Assembly: GCF_012524165.2 (NCBI RefSeq)
Contig: NZ_JABACJ020000001.1
Location: forward strand, 434,001-498,000
Direction of reading: 5' to 3'
DNA: 64,000 nucleotides
DNA from: Faecalicatena faecalis
GTDB lineage: Bacteria; Bacillota; Clostridia; Lachnospirales; Lachnospiraceae
The position numbers and the translations under genes were made by a program. The notes beneath the pieces were generated by a model. The model was not told where the DNA came from. It did not search any database and was given only the letters and a program-made list of their open reading frames with translations. Below are positions 51,997-60,574 of this stretch, piece after piece (position 1 is the stretch's first letter; each line of letters opens with the position of its first letter).

Positions 51997-53409
51997 ATGT
52001 TATTTAGCAGTGTGACTTTTTTATTTGTATTTCTGCCGATTACCATGGCATTATATTATATTGTCCCGCAAAAGTTCAGAAATGTGGTGATGTTGATAGC
52101 CAGTCTGATTTTTTATGCCTGGGGGGAGCCAATCTATATTGTGCTGATGCTCCTTTCCATTGTACTGAATTATATTTGCGGACTGGATATTGAAGAGAAG
52201 CAGGATGATCCACGCAGGAAAAAGATGGCTTTGATCTTTGCAGTAGTCGTGAATCTTCTGCTGCTTGGTTTTTTCAAGTATTATGGGTTCTTGATGGACA
52301 GCCTGAATGCAGTGCTGCCGGTCAATATACCATATAGAGATCTGCCGCTGCCGATCGGGATTTCTTTCTATACATTCCAGGCGATGTCCTATATTATTGA
52401 CGTGTATAGAGGCGAGGCAAAGACGCAGAAGAACATTTTATACTTTGCGCTTTATATCTCGATGTTCCCGCAGTTGATCGCAGGTCCGATCGTGCGTTAT
52501 ATCGATATCGAACAGCAGTTAAAAAGCAGAGTGCTTTCTCTTCGTAAATTTGGATTGGGTGCGGAATATTTTATTATTGGGCTGGCCAAGAAAGTCATCC
52601 TGGCAAATTCCATGGGACAGATATACGAGCAGATCGCACGTCAGCAGATGGGAACTTTTTCTGTATTGACTGCGTGGGTGGGATGTATTTCTTATGCATT
52701 CCAGATTTATTTTGATTTCAGTGGATATTCTGATATGGCCATTGGGCTTGGAAAGATGTTTGGTTTTGAATTCCGTAAGAACTTTGATTACCCCTATATT
52801 TCCACCAGTATCACTGAGTTCTGGAGAAGATGGCATATTTCTCTGAGCACCTGGTTCCGGGAATATGTGTATATTCCCCTTGGCGGGAACCGTTGCAATC
52901 AGTCCAGGCATATCATGAATCTGCTGATTGTATGGATGCTGACAGGTTTCTGGCATGGGGCAGCATGGAACTTTCTGATCTGGGGACTTTATTATGGGGT
53001 GCTGCTGATCTTGGAAAAATATGTGTGGGGCAAATCCCTGATGCGCCTTCCATCAGCAGTACAGCACATTTATGCGATGGTGCTTGTCTTGGTCGGATGG
53101 GTCTTTTTCTCAAGTCCAAGCCTTGGTTATGCATTCCAGTATCTAGGTGTGATGTTCGGACCAGGAGCGAGCGGGTTCGCGGATAAACAGGCATTATTCT
53201 ATATCTTTACACATTGGCTGCTTTATCTGATTGCGATTGCAGGTTCTTCGGCTTTTGGAATCAATCTGTTGAAACGGATCATGTCAGAGCCGAACAGTGT
53301 CAAGGTGCGTAAGATTGTGGCAGGAGTGATTTATATTGGTATTTTCCTGATATCAGTCGCTTTCCTTGTGACAGAGTCATTTAATCCATTTTTATATTTT
53401 AGATTTTAG
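51997..53409 (+). CDS. MBOAT-family O-acyltransferase (AlgI/DltB-like)
   Basis: 470 residues with about eleven hydrophobic segments. The MBOAT core is clear: a conserved SITEFWRRWHISLSTWFREYVYIPLGG stretch (broken here into its parts SITEFWRRWH and YIPLGG) and the invariant histidine in GFWHGAAWNF (His320). These proteins pass acyl groups across the membrane to an outer acceptor, for example alginate (AlgI) or teichoic acid (DltB). The DHHW gene next to it is the usual partner of AlgI-like proteins. No dlt genes are nearby. Confidence 0.93.
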   Translation: MLFSSVTFLFVFLPITMALYYIVPQKFRNVVMLIASLIFYAWGEPIYIVLMLLSIVLNYICGLDIEEKQDDPRRKKMALIFAVVVNLLLLGFFKYYGFLMDSLNAVLPVNIPYRDLPLPIGISFYTFQAMSYIIDVYRGEAKTQKNILYFALYISMFPQLIAGPIVRYIDIEQQLKSRVLSLRKFGLGAEYFIIGLAKKVILANSMGQIYEQIARQQMGTFSVLTAWVGCISYAFQIYFDFSGYSDMAIGLGKMFGFEFRKNFDYPYISTSITEFWRRWHISLSTWFREYVYIPLGGNRCNQSRHIMNLLIVWMLTGFWHGAAWNFLIWGLYYGVLLILEKYVWGKSLMRLPSAVQHIYAMVLVLVGWVFFSSPSLGYAFQYLGVMFGPGASGFADKQALFYIFTHWLLYLIAIAGSSAFGINLLKRIMSEPNSVKVRKIVAGVIYIGIFLISVAFLVTESFNPFLYFRF

Positions 53410-53417
53410 GTGGGAGT

Positions 53418-54629
53418 ATGGACAATAATATAAGAAAAAAGAAACGATGGGTGGAAAGCTTCGTTGGGAAGGCTTTTATTATCTGTCTTCTGATATTTGT
53501 TCTGGCGAACCTTCTTTATCCATCTCATGAAAAATCAGAGGAAGAGAACCGGATGCTGACGCAGAAGCCGAAGATGACAGTGGGAAATCTCACGTCCGGC
53601 GGCTATATGGAACAGTATGAGAACTATCAGGCGGACCAGTTCATCGGGCGTAATTTTTTGAGAAAAGTGAAGGTCACACTGAATCGTCTGGGCGGCAGCC
53701 GCGAGGAGAATGGTGTATTTATTGGAAAAAAAGGGCAGCTTTTAGAAGATATCGTGGTGCCTGATCAGGAAACACTCAAGGAAAATTTGACTGCGATAAA
53801 GACATTTTCGCAGGAATATAGCGACATTCCTATGAGTATGATTCTGGTGCCGGATGCGGCAAGTGTGCTCAGTGGCAGTCTTCCTTCCTTTGCAAAAGTA
53901 GCGGACCAGAATGCATGCATCAGCCAGGTGAAGAAAGAGCTTGGAGATTCTGTGCAGTGGATCGATGCCGTGAAGGCGATGAATAAGCATCAGGATGAGA
54001 AGATATACTATAAGACAGACCATCATTGGACCACGTTGGGAGCCTTTTATACGTTTCAGGAGGCGGCATCTACTTTAGTAATCGATGCGGATGTCTCCAG
54101 CGCTTATGTTTCTTATCCGGTGGCAACGGATTTTAACGGGACATTAGCGGCCAAGAGTGGATGCAGGATGGGGGAAAAGGAAGAAATCGACATTTATGTC
54201 CCCAAGGATACGGATAACGATGTAACTGTGAATTATGTGGATGAGCAGATTAAGACCACTTCCCTTTATGAGTCTAAGATGTTAAAGACAAGGGATAAAT
54301 ATGCTGTTTTTCTTGGCGGTAATACCTCCCTGATCGATATTAAGACATTATCAGAGAAACAGGGACGCATTCTAGTGATCAAGGACTCCTATGCGAACAG
54401 CTTTGTGCCGTTCTTAGCTCCTTACTTTAGGGAAATCGTGCTTTTGGATCCCAGATACTATACAGGCAATATCCAGGATGTGATGGATACCTATAAGATT
54501 ACGGATGTACTCTTTTTGTACAACGGAAATACATTTTTCCAGGATAATAATATAAGCGGAGTGTTGAATAGTGGGCAATCGAATGAAACAGGAATTCATA
54601 CAGAAGAAGGAACCGATCAGACTGAATAA
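53418..54629 (+). CDS. DHHW-family (AlgX/AlgJ-like) acetyltransferase partner
   Basis: 403 residues with an N-terminal membrane anchor (about 16-33) and an SGNH-like outer domain. The family motif is TDHHWT (Asp201, His202, His203, Trp204), and a late conserved KDSYANSFVPFLAPYF supplies the serine motif. It probably takes the acetyl group exported by the MBOAT and passes it to a secreted polymer. It begins eight bases after the MBOAT gene and overlaps the start of rluF by 59 bases. Confidence 0.88.
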   Translation: MDNNIRKKKRWVESFVGKAFIICLLIFVLANLLYPSHEKSEEENRMLTQKPKMTVGNLTSGGYMEQYENYQADQFIGRNFLRKVKVTLNRLGGSREENGVFIGKKGQLLEDIVVPDQETLKENLTAIKTFSQEYSDIPMSMILVPDAASVLSGSLPSFAKVADQNACISQVKKELGDSVQWIDAVKAMNKHQDEKIYYKTDHHWTTLGAFYTFQEAASTLVIDADVSSAYVSYPVATDFNGTLAAKSGCRMGEKEEIDIYVPKDTDNDVTVNYVDEQIKTTSLYESKMLKTRDKYAVFLGGNTSLIDIKTLSEKQGRILVIKDSYANSFVPFLAPYFREIVLLDPRYYTGNIQDVMDTYKITDVLFLYNGNTFFQDNNISGVLNSGQSNETGIHTEEGTDQTE

Positions 54630-55347
54630 GTTCTTGAGTGAGGCTGGTGTGTGCTCCAGACGGGAGGCAGACCGTCTGATCGAGAGCGGGAAGGTAACAG
54701 TCGATGGGAAACGGGCAGATATGGGGATGAAGGTCACACCGGGCCAGACTATAAAGGTCGGGAACCGGGTGGTATCCCGCAGTGATGATATGGTCGTATT
54801 GGCAGTGAATAAGCCCCGGGGAATCGTATGTACTGAAGAACGCAGGGAGCGGGACAGCATCGTTCGTTTTTTGAACTACCCGGTCCGGGTCACCTATGTA
54901 GGCCGTCTGGATAAAGATTCCAGGGGGCTTCTTCTTATGACGAATAATGGGGATATCATTAACAAAATGATGCGTGCCGGGAATCGGCATGAGAAGGAAT
55001 ACAGGGTGACAGTAAATAAAGAGGTAACACCGGAGTTTATCGAGAAGATGGCCTTAGGAGTGCCGATTTTGGATACGGTGACAAGACCGTGCAAGGTAAA
55101 GCAGATTGGAAAGTATACATTTGAAATTATTCTGACGCAGGGATTGAACAGGCAGATACGCAGGATGTGTGAGGCATTGGGATACCAGGTGAAGGATCTG
55201 GTGAGGACCAGGATCATGAATATTGGGCTGGGAAAATTAAAAGATGGAGCTTACCGGAAATTGACGGATCAGGAGCTGGACGGTCTTTATGAATTGATCA
55301 AGGATTCGTCGAATGAGACCGTAATTGATAATAGCATAAAAAGATAG
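54571..55347 (+). CDS. rluF: 23S rRNA pseudouridine synthase, RluF type
   Basis: 258 residues: an S4 RNA-binding domain (about 17-65; IRLNKFLSEAGVCSRREADR) and the RsuA/RluB/RluF-type catalytic domain with Asp114 in GRLDKDSRGLL. The segments RAGNRHEKEYRVTV, GVPILDTVTRPCKVK and RTRIMNI follow the E. coli RluF sequence closely, so pseudouridylation in the peptidyl-transferase region of 23S rRNA is likely. The GTG start has GGAG nine bases upstream and lies inside the DHHW gene; ATG at 54583 is the alternative. Confidence 0.85.
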   Translation: MGNRMKQEFIQKKEPIRLNKFLSEAGVCSRREADRLIESGKVTVDGKRADMGMKVTPGQTIKVGNRVVSRSDDMVVLAVNKPRGIVCTEERRERDSIVRFLNYPVRVTYVGRLDKDSRGLLLMTNNGDIINKMMRAGNRHEKEYRVTVNKEVTPEFIEKMALGVPILDTVTRPCKVKQIGKYTFEIILTQGLNRQIRRMCEALGYQVKDLVRTRIMNIGLGKLKDGAYRKLTDQELDGLYELIKDSSNETVIDNSIKR

Positions 55348-55394
55348 ATGGTTTTTAAAAGATAGATGAATGAGGAACAGGCAGGAGAGTATTT

Positions 55395-57353
55395 ATGGCA
55401 GATAAGAAAAAAAGAATGCAGGAGCTGGTGGAGCTTTTGAACCGTGCGAGACGTGCGTATGAGCAGGAAGACACGGAAATCATGAGTAATTTTGAATATG
55501 ATAAATTATATGACGAACTTCTGGGACTGGAACAAGAATTGGGAACAACTCTTGCATCCAGTCCTACCATTAATGTAGGATACGAGGTATTGAGCGAGCT
55601 CCCGAAGGAGCGCCACGAACGGCCTATGCTGTCTCTGGATAAGACAAAGGAGGTCGCGCGGTTAAAGGAATTTATCGGCAGTCAAAAGGCTGTGATTTCC
55701 TGGAAACTGGATGGTCTGACGATTGTATTGACCTATCAGGAGGGGACACTGGTAAAAGCGGTTACGAGAGGAAATGGAGAAGTCGGAGAGGTCATCACGA
55801 ACAATGCAAGAGTATTTAAGAATCTTCCTCTCCACATTCCGTACAAGGGAGAATTGATTCTGCGCGGTGAGGCAGTGATTGGATATCGGGATTTTGAGAA
55901 GATCAATGCAGAGATCGAGGATGTGGATGCGAAATACAAAAACCCAAGGAACTTATGCAGCGGATCCGTGAGACAGTTGAATAATGAAATTACGGCGAAA
56001 AGAAATGTGCGGTTCTTTGCATTTACCCTAGTACGTGCGGAAGGAATCGACTTTAAGAATTCCAGGTATGAACAGCTTGGCTGGCTGGAAGAGCAGGGCT
56101 TCGAGGTGGTGGAGCATCATCGTGTGACAGCAGATACGATTGAAACAGAGGTAGAATGGTTTGCAGAAAAAATCGTGGAAAATGATTTCCCATCGGATGG
56201 ACTGGTGCTGATCTACGACGACATTGCATATGGACAGTCCTTGGGAACGACTTCAAAGTTTCCACGTGATTCTTTTGCCTTTAAGTGGGCAGATGAAATC
56301 AAGGATACCACTCTTCTCGAGATAGAGTGGAGTCCTTCCCGTACCGGCCTGATCAATCCGGTTGCTATCTTTGAGCCGGTGGAACTTGAAGGAACCACTG
56401 TCAGCCGTGCCAGTGTGCACAATATCAGTATTATGGAAGAACTAGAACTGGGCGTGGGAGATAAGATTCAGGTATATAAAGCGAATATGATTATCCCGCA
56501 GATCGCAGAGAATCTGACCCGCAGCGGCGTAAAGGATATTCCATGTGCCTGTCCGGTCTGCGGCGGTGCCACTAAGATTTCCATGGAGAATGATACGAAG
56601 ACTCTGTATTGTACCAATCCTGAATGTCAGGCAAAGCAGATCAAATCCTTTGCCCTGTTCGTAAGCCGCGATGCGCTGAATATCGAGGGACTTTCCGAGG
56701 CAACCCTGGAGAAATTCATTGTCCGGGGATTTATCAAGGATTTTTCTGACATATTCCATCTGGAACGTTATGAGGAAGAGATTAAAACAATGGAGGGATT
56801 TGGTGAAAAATCTTATGTAAATCTGTTGAACAGTGTGGAAAACGCAAGAAAAACGACTCTGCCGAAGCTGGTATACAGCTTGGGAATTGCGAATATCGGA
56901 CTTGCCAATGCAAAGGTCATCTGTAAAGCTCTGGATTATGATCCAAAGAGACTGTTCGAAGCGACCGTGGAAGAGTTGAATGAGATTTCAGGTGTGGGGG
57001 GAGTTATCGCAAAAGCGTTCGTGGATTATTTTGCAGAGGAAAGACACCGGGATGTATTCGAAAAGCTTTTAAAGGAAGTCGATATCCCGGAAGAAGAGGT
57101 CCAGAAGGAAGCACAAATATTTGAGAACATGAATTTTGTCATTACAGGAAGTGTTGAGCATTTTGCAAATCGAAATGAGGTCAAGGAGGTCATTGAGGCG
57201 CGGGGCGGAAAAGTGACAGGGTCCGTGACTTCCAAGACGAATTATCTGATCAATAATGATGTGCAGTCGACCTCTTCTAAAAATAAGAAGGCTAGAGATC
57301 TGGGCATCCCGATCATATCAGAAGAAGATTTTCTGAAAATGCTGGAAAATTAA
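55395..57353 (+). CDS. ligA: NAD-dependent DNA ligase, divergent
   Basis: 652 residues with the LigA order: N-terminal Ia domain, adenylation domain with the nucleotide-accepting lysine in WKLDG (Lys104), OB fold, four-cysteine zinc finger (CPVC..CTNPEC), helix-hairpin-helix domain and C-terminal BRCT (about 575-650). Some usually conserved positions differ: the Ia-domain motif reads SNFEYD where most have SDxEYD, and the TRGDG motif reads TRGNG. It may therefore be a second, specialised ligase; the rest of the genome would tell. AGGAGAG lies ten bases before the ATG. Confidence 0.9.
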   Translation: MADKKKRMQELVELLNRARRAYEQEDTEIMSNFEYDKLYDELLGLEQELGTTLASSPTINVGYEVLSELPKERHERPMLSLDKTKEVARLKEFIGSQKAVISWKLDGLTIVLTYQEGTLVKAVTRGNGEVGEVITNNARVFKNLPLHIPYKGELILRGEAVIGYRDFEKINAEIEDVDAKYKNPRNLCSGSVRQLNNEITAKRNVRFFAFTLVRAEGIDFKNSRYEQLGWLEEQGFEVVEHHRVTADTIETEVEWFAEKIVENDFPSDGLVLIYDDIAYGQSLGTTSKFPRDSFAFKWADEIKDTTLLEIEWSPSRTGLINPVAIFEPVELEGTTVSRASVHNISIMEELELGVGDKIQVYKANMIIPQIAENLTRSGVKDIPCACPVCGGATKISMENDTKTLYCTNPECQAKQIKSFALFVSRDALNIEGLSEATLEKFIVRGFIKDFSDIFHLERYEEEIKTMEGFGEKSYVNLLNSVENARKTTLPKLVYSLGIANIGLANAKVICKALDYDPKRLFEATVEELNEISGVGGVIAKAFVDYFAEERHRDVFEKLLKEVDIPEEEVQKEAQIFENMNFVITGSVEHFANRNEVKEVIEARGGKVTGSVTSKTNYLINNDVQSTSSKNKKARDLGIPIISEEDFLKMLEN

Positions 57354-57471
57354 GCTGCTGCGTTTTATGTATGGTATACTTCTTGTATAGAAGAGGTTTT
57401 TGGACGATATCAAGCTGAGAGTTTATAGAGCAGGACGGCCTTTGTATAAGGTGTGTTTAGAAAAACTTCAT

Positions 57472-57500
57472 TTGTATATGGGCAGAATCTGCGTTATAAT
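57472..57500 (+). promoter_or_regulatory. Promoter of the clpX-type gene
   Basis: TTGTAT (57472-57477), a 17-base spacer and TATAAT (57495-57500). Transcription would begin about 30 bases before the ATG at 57537, which rules out the in-frame upstream start at 57453. Confidence 0.75.
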
Positions 57501-57536
57501 GTTAGACATAGTTTGGATATGAAAGAAGGGAGAATT

Positions 57537-59000
57537 ATGTCAGATAAAGATTTTATTATTATAGATGAATTAGACCAGAAGGATAAAGAAGAGGAAAACG
57601 AAGTCGTCGATAAGAAGGATACTTCTGTCGTTACCCAGGATACAAAGGAGGATGACGATGACGGATATGAGAAGTATTGTCTGATCTGCCACCGTCCTGA
57701 AAGTGTTGCAGGTAAGATGATCGACCTTCCGAATCATATCACGGTATGCTCTGACTGTATGCAGAAGAGCTTTGATGCGATGACCAATGGTTCGGTGGAT
57801 TACAGTAAGTTATTTAATATGCCGGGTGTCCAGTTTCTGAATATGTCAGATCTGGACAACATGACACCAAAGAGCCAGAAGATCAAGAAGAAAAAAGAGA
57901 AGCCGAAGGAGTTCCATAAGCTCGACATTAAAGATATTCCGGCACCGCATAAGATCAAGGCTCAGTTAGATGAATATGTAGTCGGACAGGAATATGCCAA
58001 GAAGGCAATGTCAGTTGCGGTATACAATCATTATAAGCGTGTGGCTACTGATACAATGGATGATATTGAGATCGAGAAGTCCAATATGCTCATGATCGGA
58101 CCTACAGGAAGCGGTAAGACGTATCTGGTCAAGACCCTTGCAAAGCTTCTGGATGTGCCGCTGGCTATCACGGATGCTACCTCTCTGACAGAAGCAGGTT
58201 ATATTGGGGATGATATTGAAAGTGTAGTATCTAAGCTTTTGGCAGCAGCCGATAACGATGTGGAGAGAGCAGAGCAGGGAATCATCTTCATCGATGAGAT
58301 CGACAAGATCGCAAAGAAGAAAAACTCCAGCCAGCGTGATGTCAGTGGAGAATCCGTACAGCAGGGCTTGTTGAAGCTTCTTGAGGGAAGTGAAGTGGAA
58401 GTTCCGGTCGGTGCCAACAGTAAGAATGCGATGGTACCGCTCACGACGGTGAATACAAAGAACATTCTTTTTATCTGTGGAGGTGCCTTCCCGGATTTGG
58501 AAGAGATTATCAAAGAAAGACTTTCCCACAAGACATCCATGGGATTTAACGCAGAGTTAAAGGACAAGTATGAGCATGATAAAGAGATACTTTCCAAGGT
58601 GACGGTGGAAGATTTAAGAACATTTGGTATGATTCCAGAGTTTATAGGACGACTTCCAATCATCTTTACCTTAAAAGGCTTGGATAAAGACATGCTTGTT
58701 AAGATTCTAAAGGAACCAAAGAATGCGATCCTTAAGCAGTATAAAAAGCTGCTGGCTTTAGACGAAGTCAATCTGGAATTCAACGATGAAGCGTTAGAAG
58801 CAATTGCCGAGAAGGCGATGAAGAAGAATACCGGGGCAAGAGCCTTGCGTGCGATCATCGAGGAATTCATGCTGGATATCATGTACGAGATACCAAAGGA
58901 TGACAGCATCGGGCAGGTGACCATCACCAGAGAATACATAGAGGGAGTTGGCGGACCAATCATACAGCTTAGGGGACAGGCAATCCCAAGGTTAAATTAG
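57537..59000 (+). CDS. clpX: ClpX-type AAA+ unfoldase
   Basis: 487 residues. An acidic N-terminal extension (about 1-45, Asp/Glu-rich) precedes a four-cysteine zinc domain (CLICHRP..CSDCMQK), then the AAA+ core with Walker A GPTGSGKT (Lys194), pore loop GYIGDD, Walker B IIFIDEIDKIA and sensor 2 GARALRAIIE. The loop that docks on ClpP reads MGF (335-337) instead of the usual IGF. Standard ClpX is about 420 residues; the extension and sequence drift suggest a lineage-specific or second ClpX. No clpP is adjacent. GAAGGGAG precedes the ATG. Confidence 0.85.
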   Translation: MSDKDFIIIDELDQKDKEEENEVVDKKDTSVVTQDTKEDDDDGYEKYCLICHRPESVAGKMIDLPNHITVCSDCMQKSFDAMTNGSVDYSKLFNMPGVQFLNMSDLDNMTPKSQKIKKKKEKPKEFHKLDIKDIPAPHKIKAQLDEYVVGQEYAKKAMSVAVYNHYKRVATDTMDDIEIEKSNMLMIGPTGSGKTYLVKTLAKLLDVPLAITDATSLTEAGYIGDDIESVVSKLLAAADNDVERAEQGIIFIDEIDKIAKKKNSSQRDVSGESVQQGLLKLLEGSEVEVPVGANSKNAMVPLTTVNTKNILFICGGAFPDLEEIIKERLSHKTSMGFNAELKDKYEHDKEILSKVTVEDLRTFGMIPEFIGRLPIIFTLKGLDKDMLVKILKEPKNAILKQYKKLLALDEVNLEFNDEALEAIAEKAMKKNTGARALRAIIEEFMLDIMYEIPKDDSIGQVTITREYIEGVGGPIIQLRGQAIPRLN

Positions 59001-59064
59001 ATCAAGGTCTAGGGCTGGTAAGCTGATCGTAATAGTAAATATAAGTGCACGGTGCAGATTCAAT

Positions 59065-59115
59065 AAAGGGGAAGAAAATAGAGGATTTAGTTCCTACTTT
59101 TCTTCCCCTTTTTAT
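59065..59115 (+). terminator. Intrinsic terminator after the clpX-type gene
   Basis: A long perfect stem AAAGGGGAAGAAAA pairs with TTTTCTTCCCCTTT, followed by TT and an AT-rich tail. Confidence 0.85.
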
Positions 59116-59270
59116 GTGATGCATACCCAACTGCGGACTGTTGTTCCCTGATATGGTCTCTTGTCAGATTTCCATGAATAGAGTCGGAAAATACTTGAAA
59201 TATTTATGCAAAGGGTGTATTCTGATTACTGTTCGGGTTAATGAGAGTAAGAAATGTGAGGAAAAAAGTT

Positions 59271-60545
59271 ATGAACAGCTACAGTTATTTGTTGGATTTG
59301 GCAATTATTTTGTTGTTCACAAAGGTTCTGGGCCTTATGACCAAAAAAGTCCAGATGCCTCAGGTCGTCGGAGCACTTCTGGCAGGCCTGATTTTGGGAC
59401 CAGCAGGATTCGGGATTCTAAGCGAGACATCATTTATCCATGAAGTAGCGGAGATCGGTGTGATTGTCCTGATGTTCTGTGCAGGTATGGAGACGGATAT
59501 TAAGGAACTTAAGGCAAGTGGAAAGGCTTCCTTTATCATTGCGCTGTGCGGCGTGGTCGTACCCCTTTTAGGAGGATTTGCGGCGGCATATTTCTTTAAT
59601 AAGCCGGGGATGATCGTATCAGATGCAGATGCAAGTGTTTTCCTCCAGAATATATTTATCGGTGTGATTCTGACGGCTACATCTGTTAGTATTACCGTTG
59701 AGACTTTGAAGGAGCTGGGAAAGCTAAAGACACGTTCCGGGAATGCAATCCTGGGTGCGGCAATCATCGATGATATTCTGGGCATCATTGCTCTGACCAT
59801 TGTTACCAGTATGGCAGATCCATCCGTGAAGCTGGGAACTGTCATGATTAAGATTGTCGGGTTCTTCGTATTCGCCGGAGTAGTCGGATTCATTTTTTAC
59901 CGACTCTATAAGAACTGGGTAGATACGGCCAAGAAGGAGATGCACAGACATACGATCATCGCATTCGTGTTCTGTCTGCTGATGGCCTATATTGCAGAAG
60001 AAGTATTCGGCGTTGCAGATATCACGGGAGCTTTTATTGCCGGTCTGATCATCTCGAATGTGAGACGGTCCACCTACCTGCAGGGGAAGTTCGATACCAT
60101 TTCTTATCTGCTGGTATCACCTGTGTTTTTTGCAAGTATCGGTCTGAAAGTGGTACTTCCTGAGATGTCAGGCGCGATTATTGGATTTGCAGTGGTCCTG
60201 ACGATCGTGGCTATTCTGACCAAGGTAATCGGCTGCGGTCTGGGTGCGAAGATGTGCGGGTATCAGAATTATCAGTCGAAACGTATCGGTGTGGGAATGA
60301 TCTCCAGAGGTGAGGTGGCCTTGATTGTTGCAAGTAAAGGTTCCAGTCTTGGACTTCTTGGTTCAGCATTTCTAGGTCCGGTCATCATTGTTGTCGTGAT
60401 TACGACGATCATTACACCGGTATTCTTAAAGGTGGTATTCCGACCGGGAACAGCCCCTGCGCCGGAACAGCAGATACCAGAGAATGAGATGGTTACCAGT
60501 TATTATGAGAATATCGATGAGATACGTGGAGAAGGACGCCGATAG
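59271..60545 (+). CDS. CPA2-family monovalent cation:proton antiporter
   Basis: 424 residues with about twelve membrane helices. It has the CPA2 pattern: MPQVVGALLAGLILGP at helix 2, then AAIIDDILGIIAL with the paired acidic residues that carry the ions, and GMISRGEVALIVA late. There is no C-terminal TrkA-N domain as in KefB/KefC; the tail is short and charged. It likely exchanges Na+ or K+ for protons. I chose the ATG after GTGAGGA; an ATG ten codons earlier lacks a ribosome binding site. Confidence 0.9.
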   Translation: MNSYSYLLDLAIILLFTKVLGLMTKKVQMPQVVGALLAGLILGPAGFGILSETSFIHEVAEIGVIVLMFCAGMETDIKELKASGKASFIIALCGVVVPLLGGFAAAYFFNKPGMIVSDADASVFLQNIFIGVILTATSVSITVETLKELGKLKTRSGNAILGAAIIDDILGIIALTIVTSMADPSVKLGTVMIKIVGFFVFAGVVGFIFYRLYKNWVDTAKKEMHRHTIIAFVFCLLMAYIAEEVFGVADITGAFIAGLIISNVRRSTYLQGKFDTISYLLVSPVFFASIGLKVVLPEMSGAIIGFAVVLTIVAILTKVIGCGLGAKMCGYQNYQSKRIGVGMISRGEVALIVASKGSSLGLLGSAFLGPVIIVVVITTIITPVFLKVVFRPGTAPAPEQQIPENEMVTSYYENIDEIRGEGRR

Positions 60546-60556
60546 GCGTCCTTTTG
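60533..60556 (+). terminator. Intrinsic terminator overlapping the antiporter stop
   Basis: AGGACGCC (60533-60540) pairs perfectly with GGCGTCCT (60545-60552) across a four-base loop, followed by TTT. The stem begins within the last codons of the gene. Confidence 0.8.
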
Positions 60557-60574
60557 TGTTCAGGCGAATCCATT

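Noticed and set aside
57453-57536. An upstream in-frame start that would lengthen the clpX-type protein by 28 residues.
   Set aside because: It lies before and across the consensus promoter at 57472-57500 and lacks a ribosome binding site.
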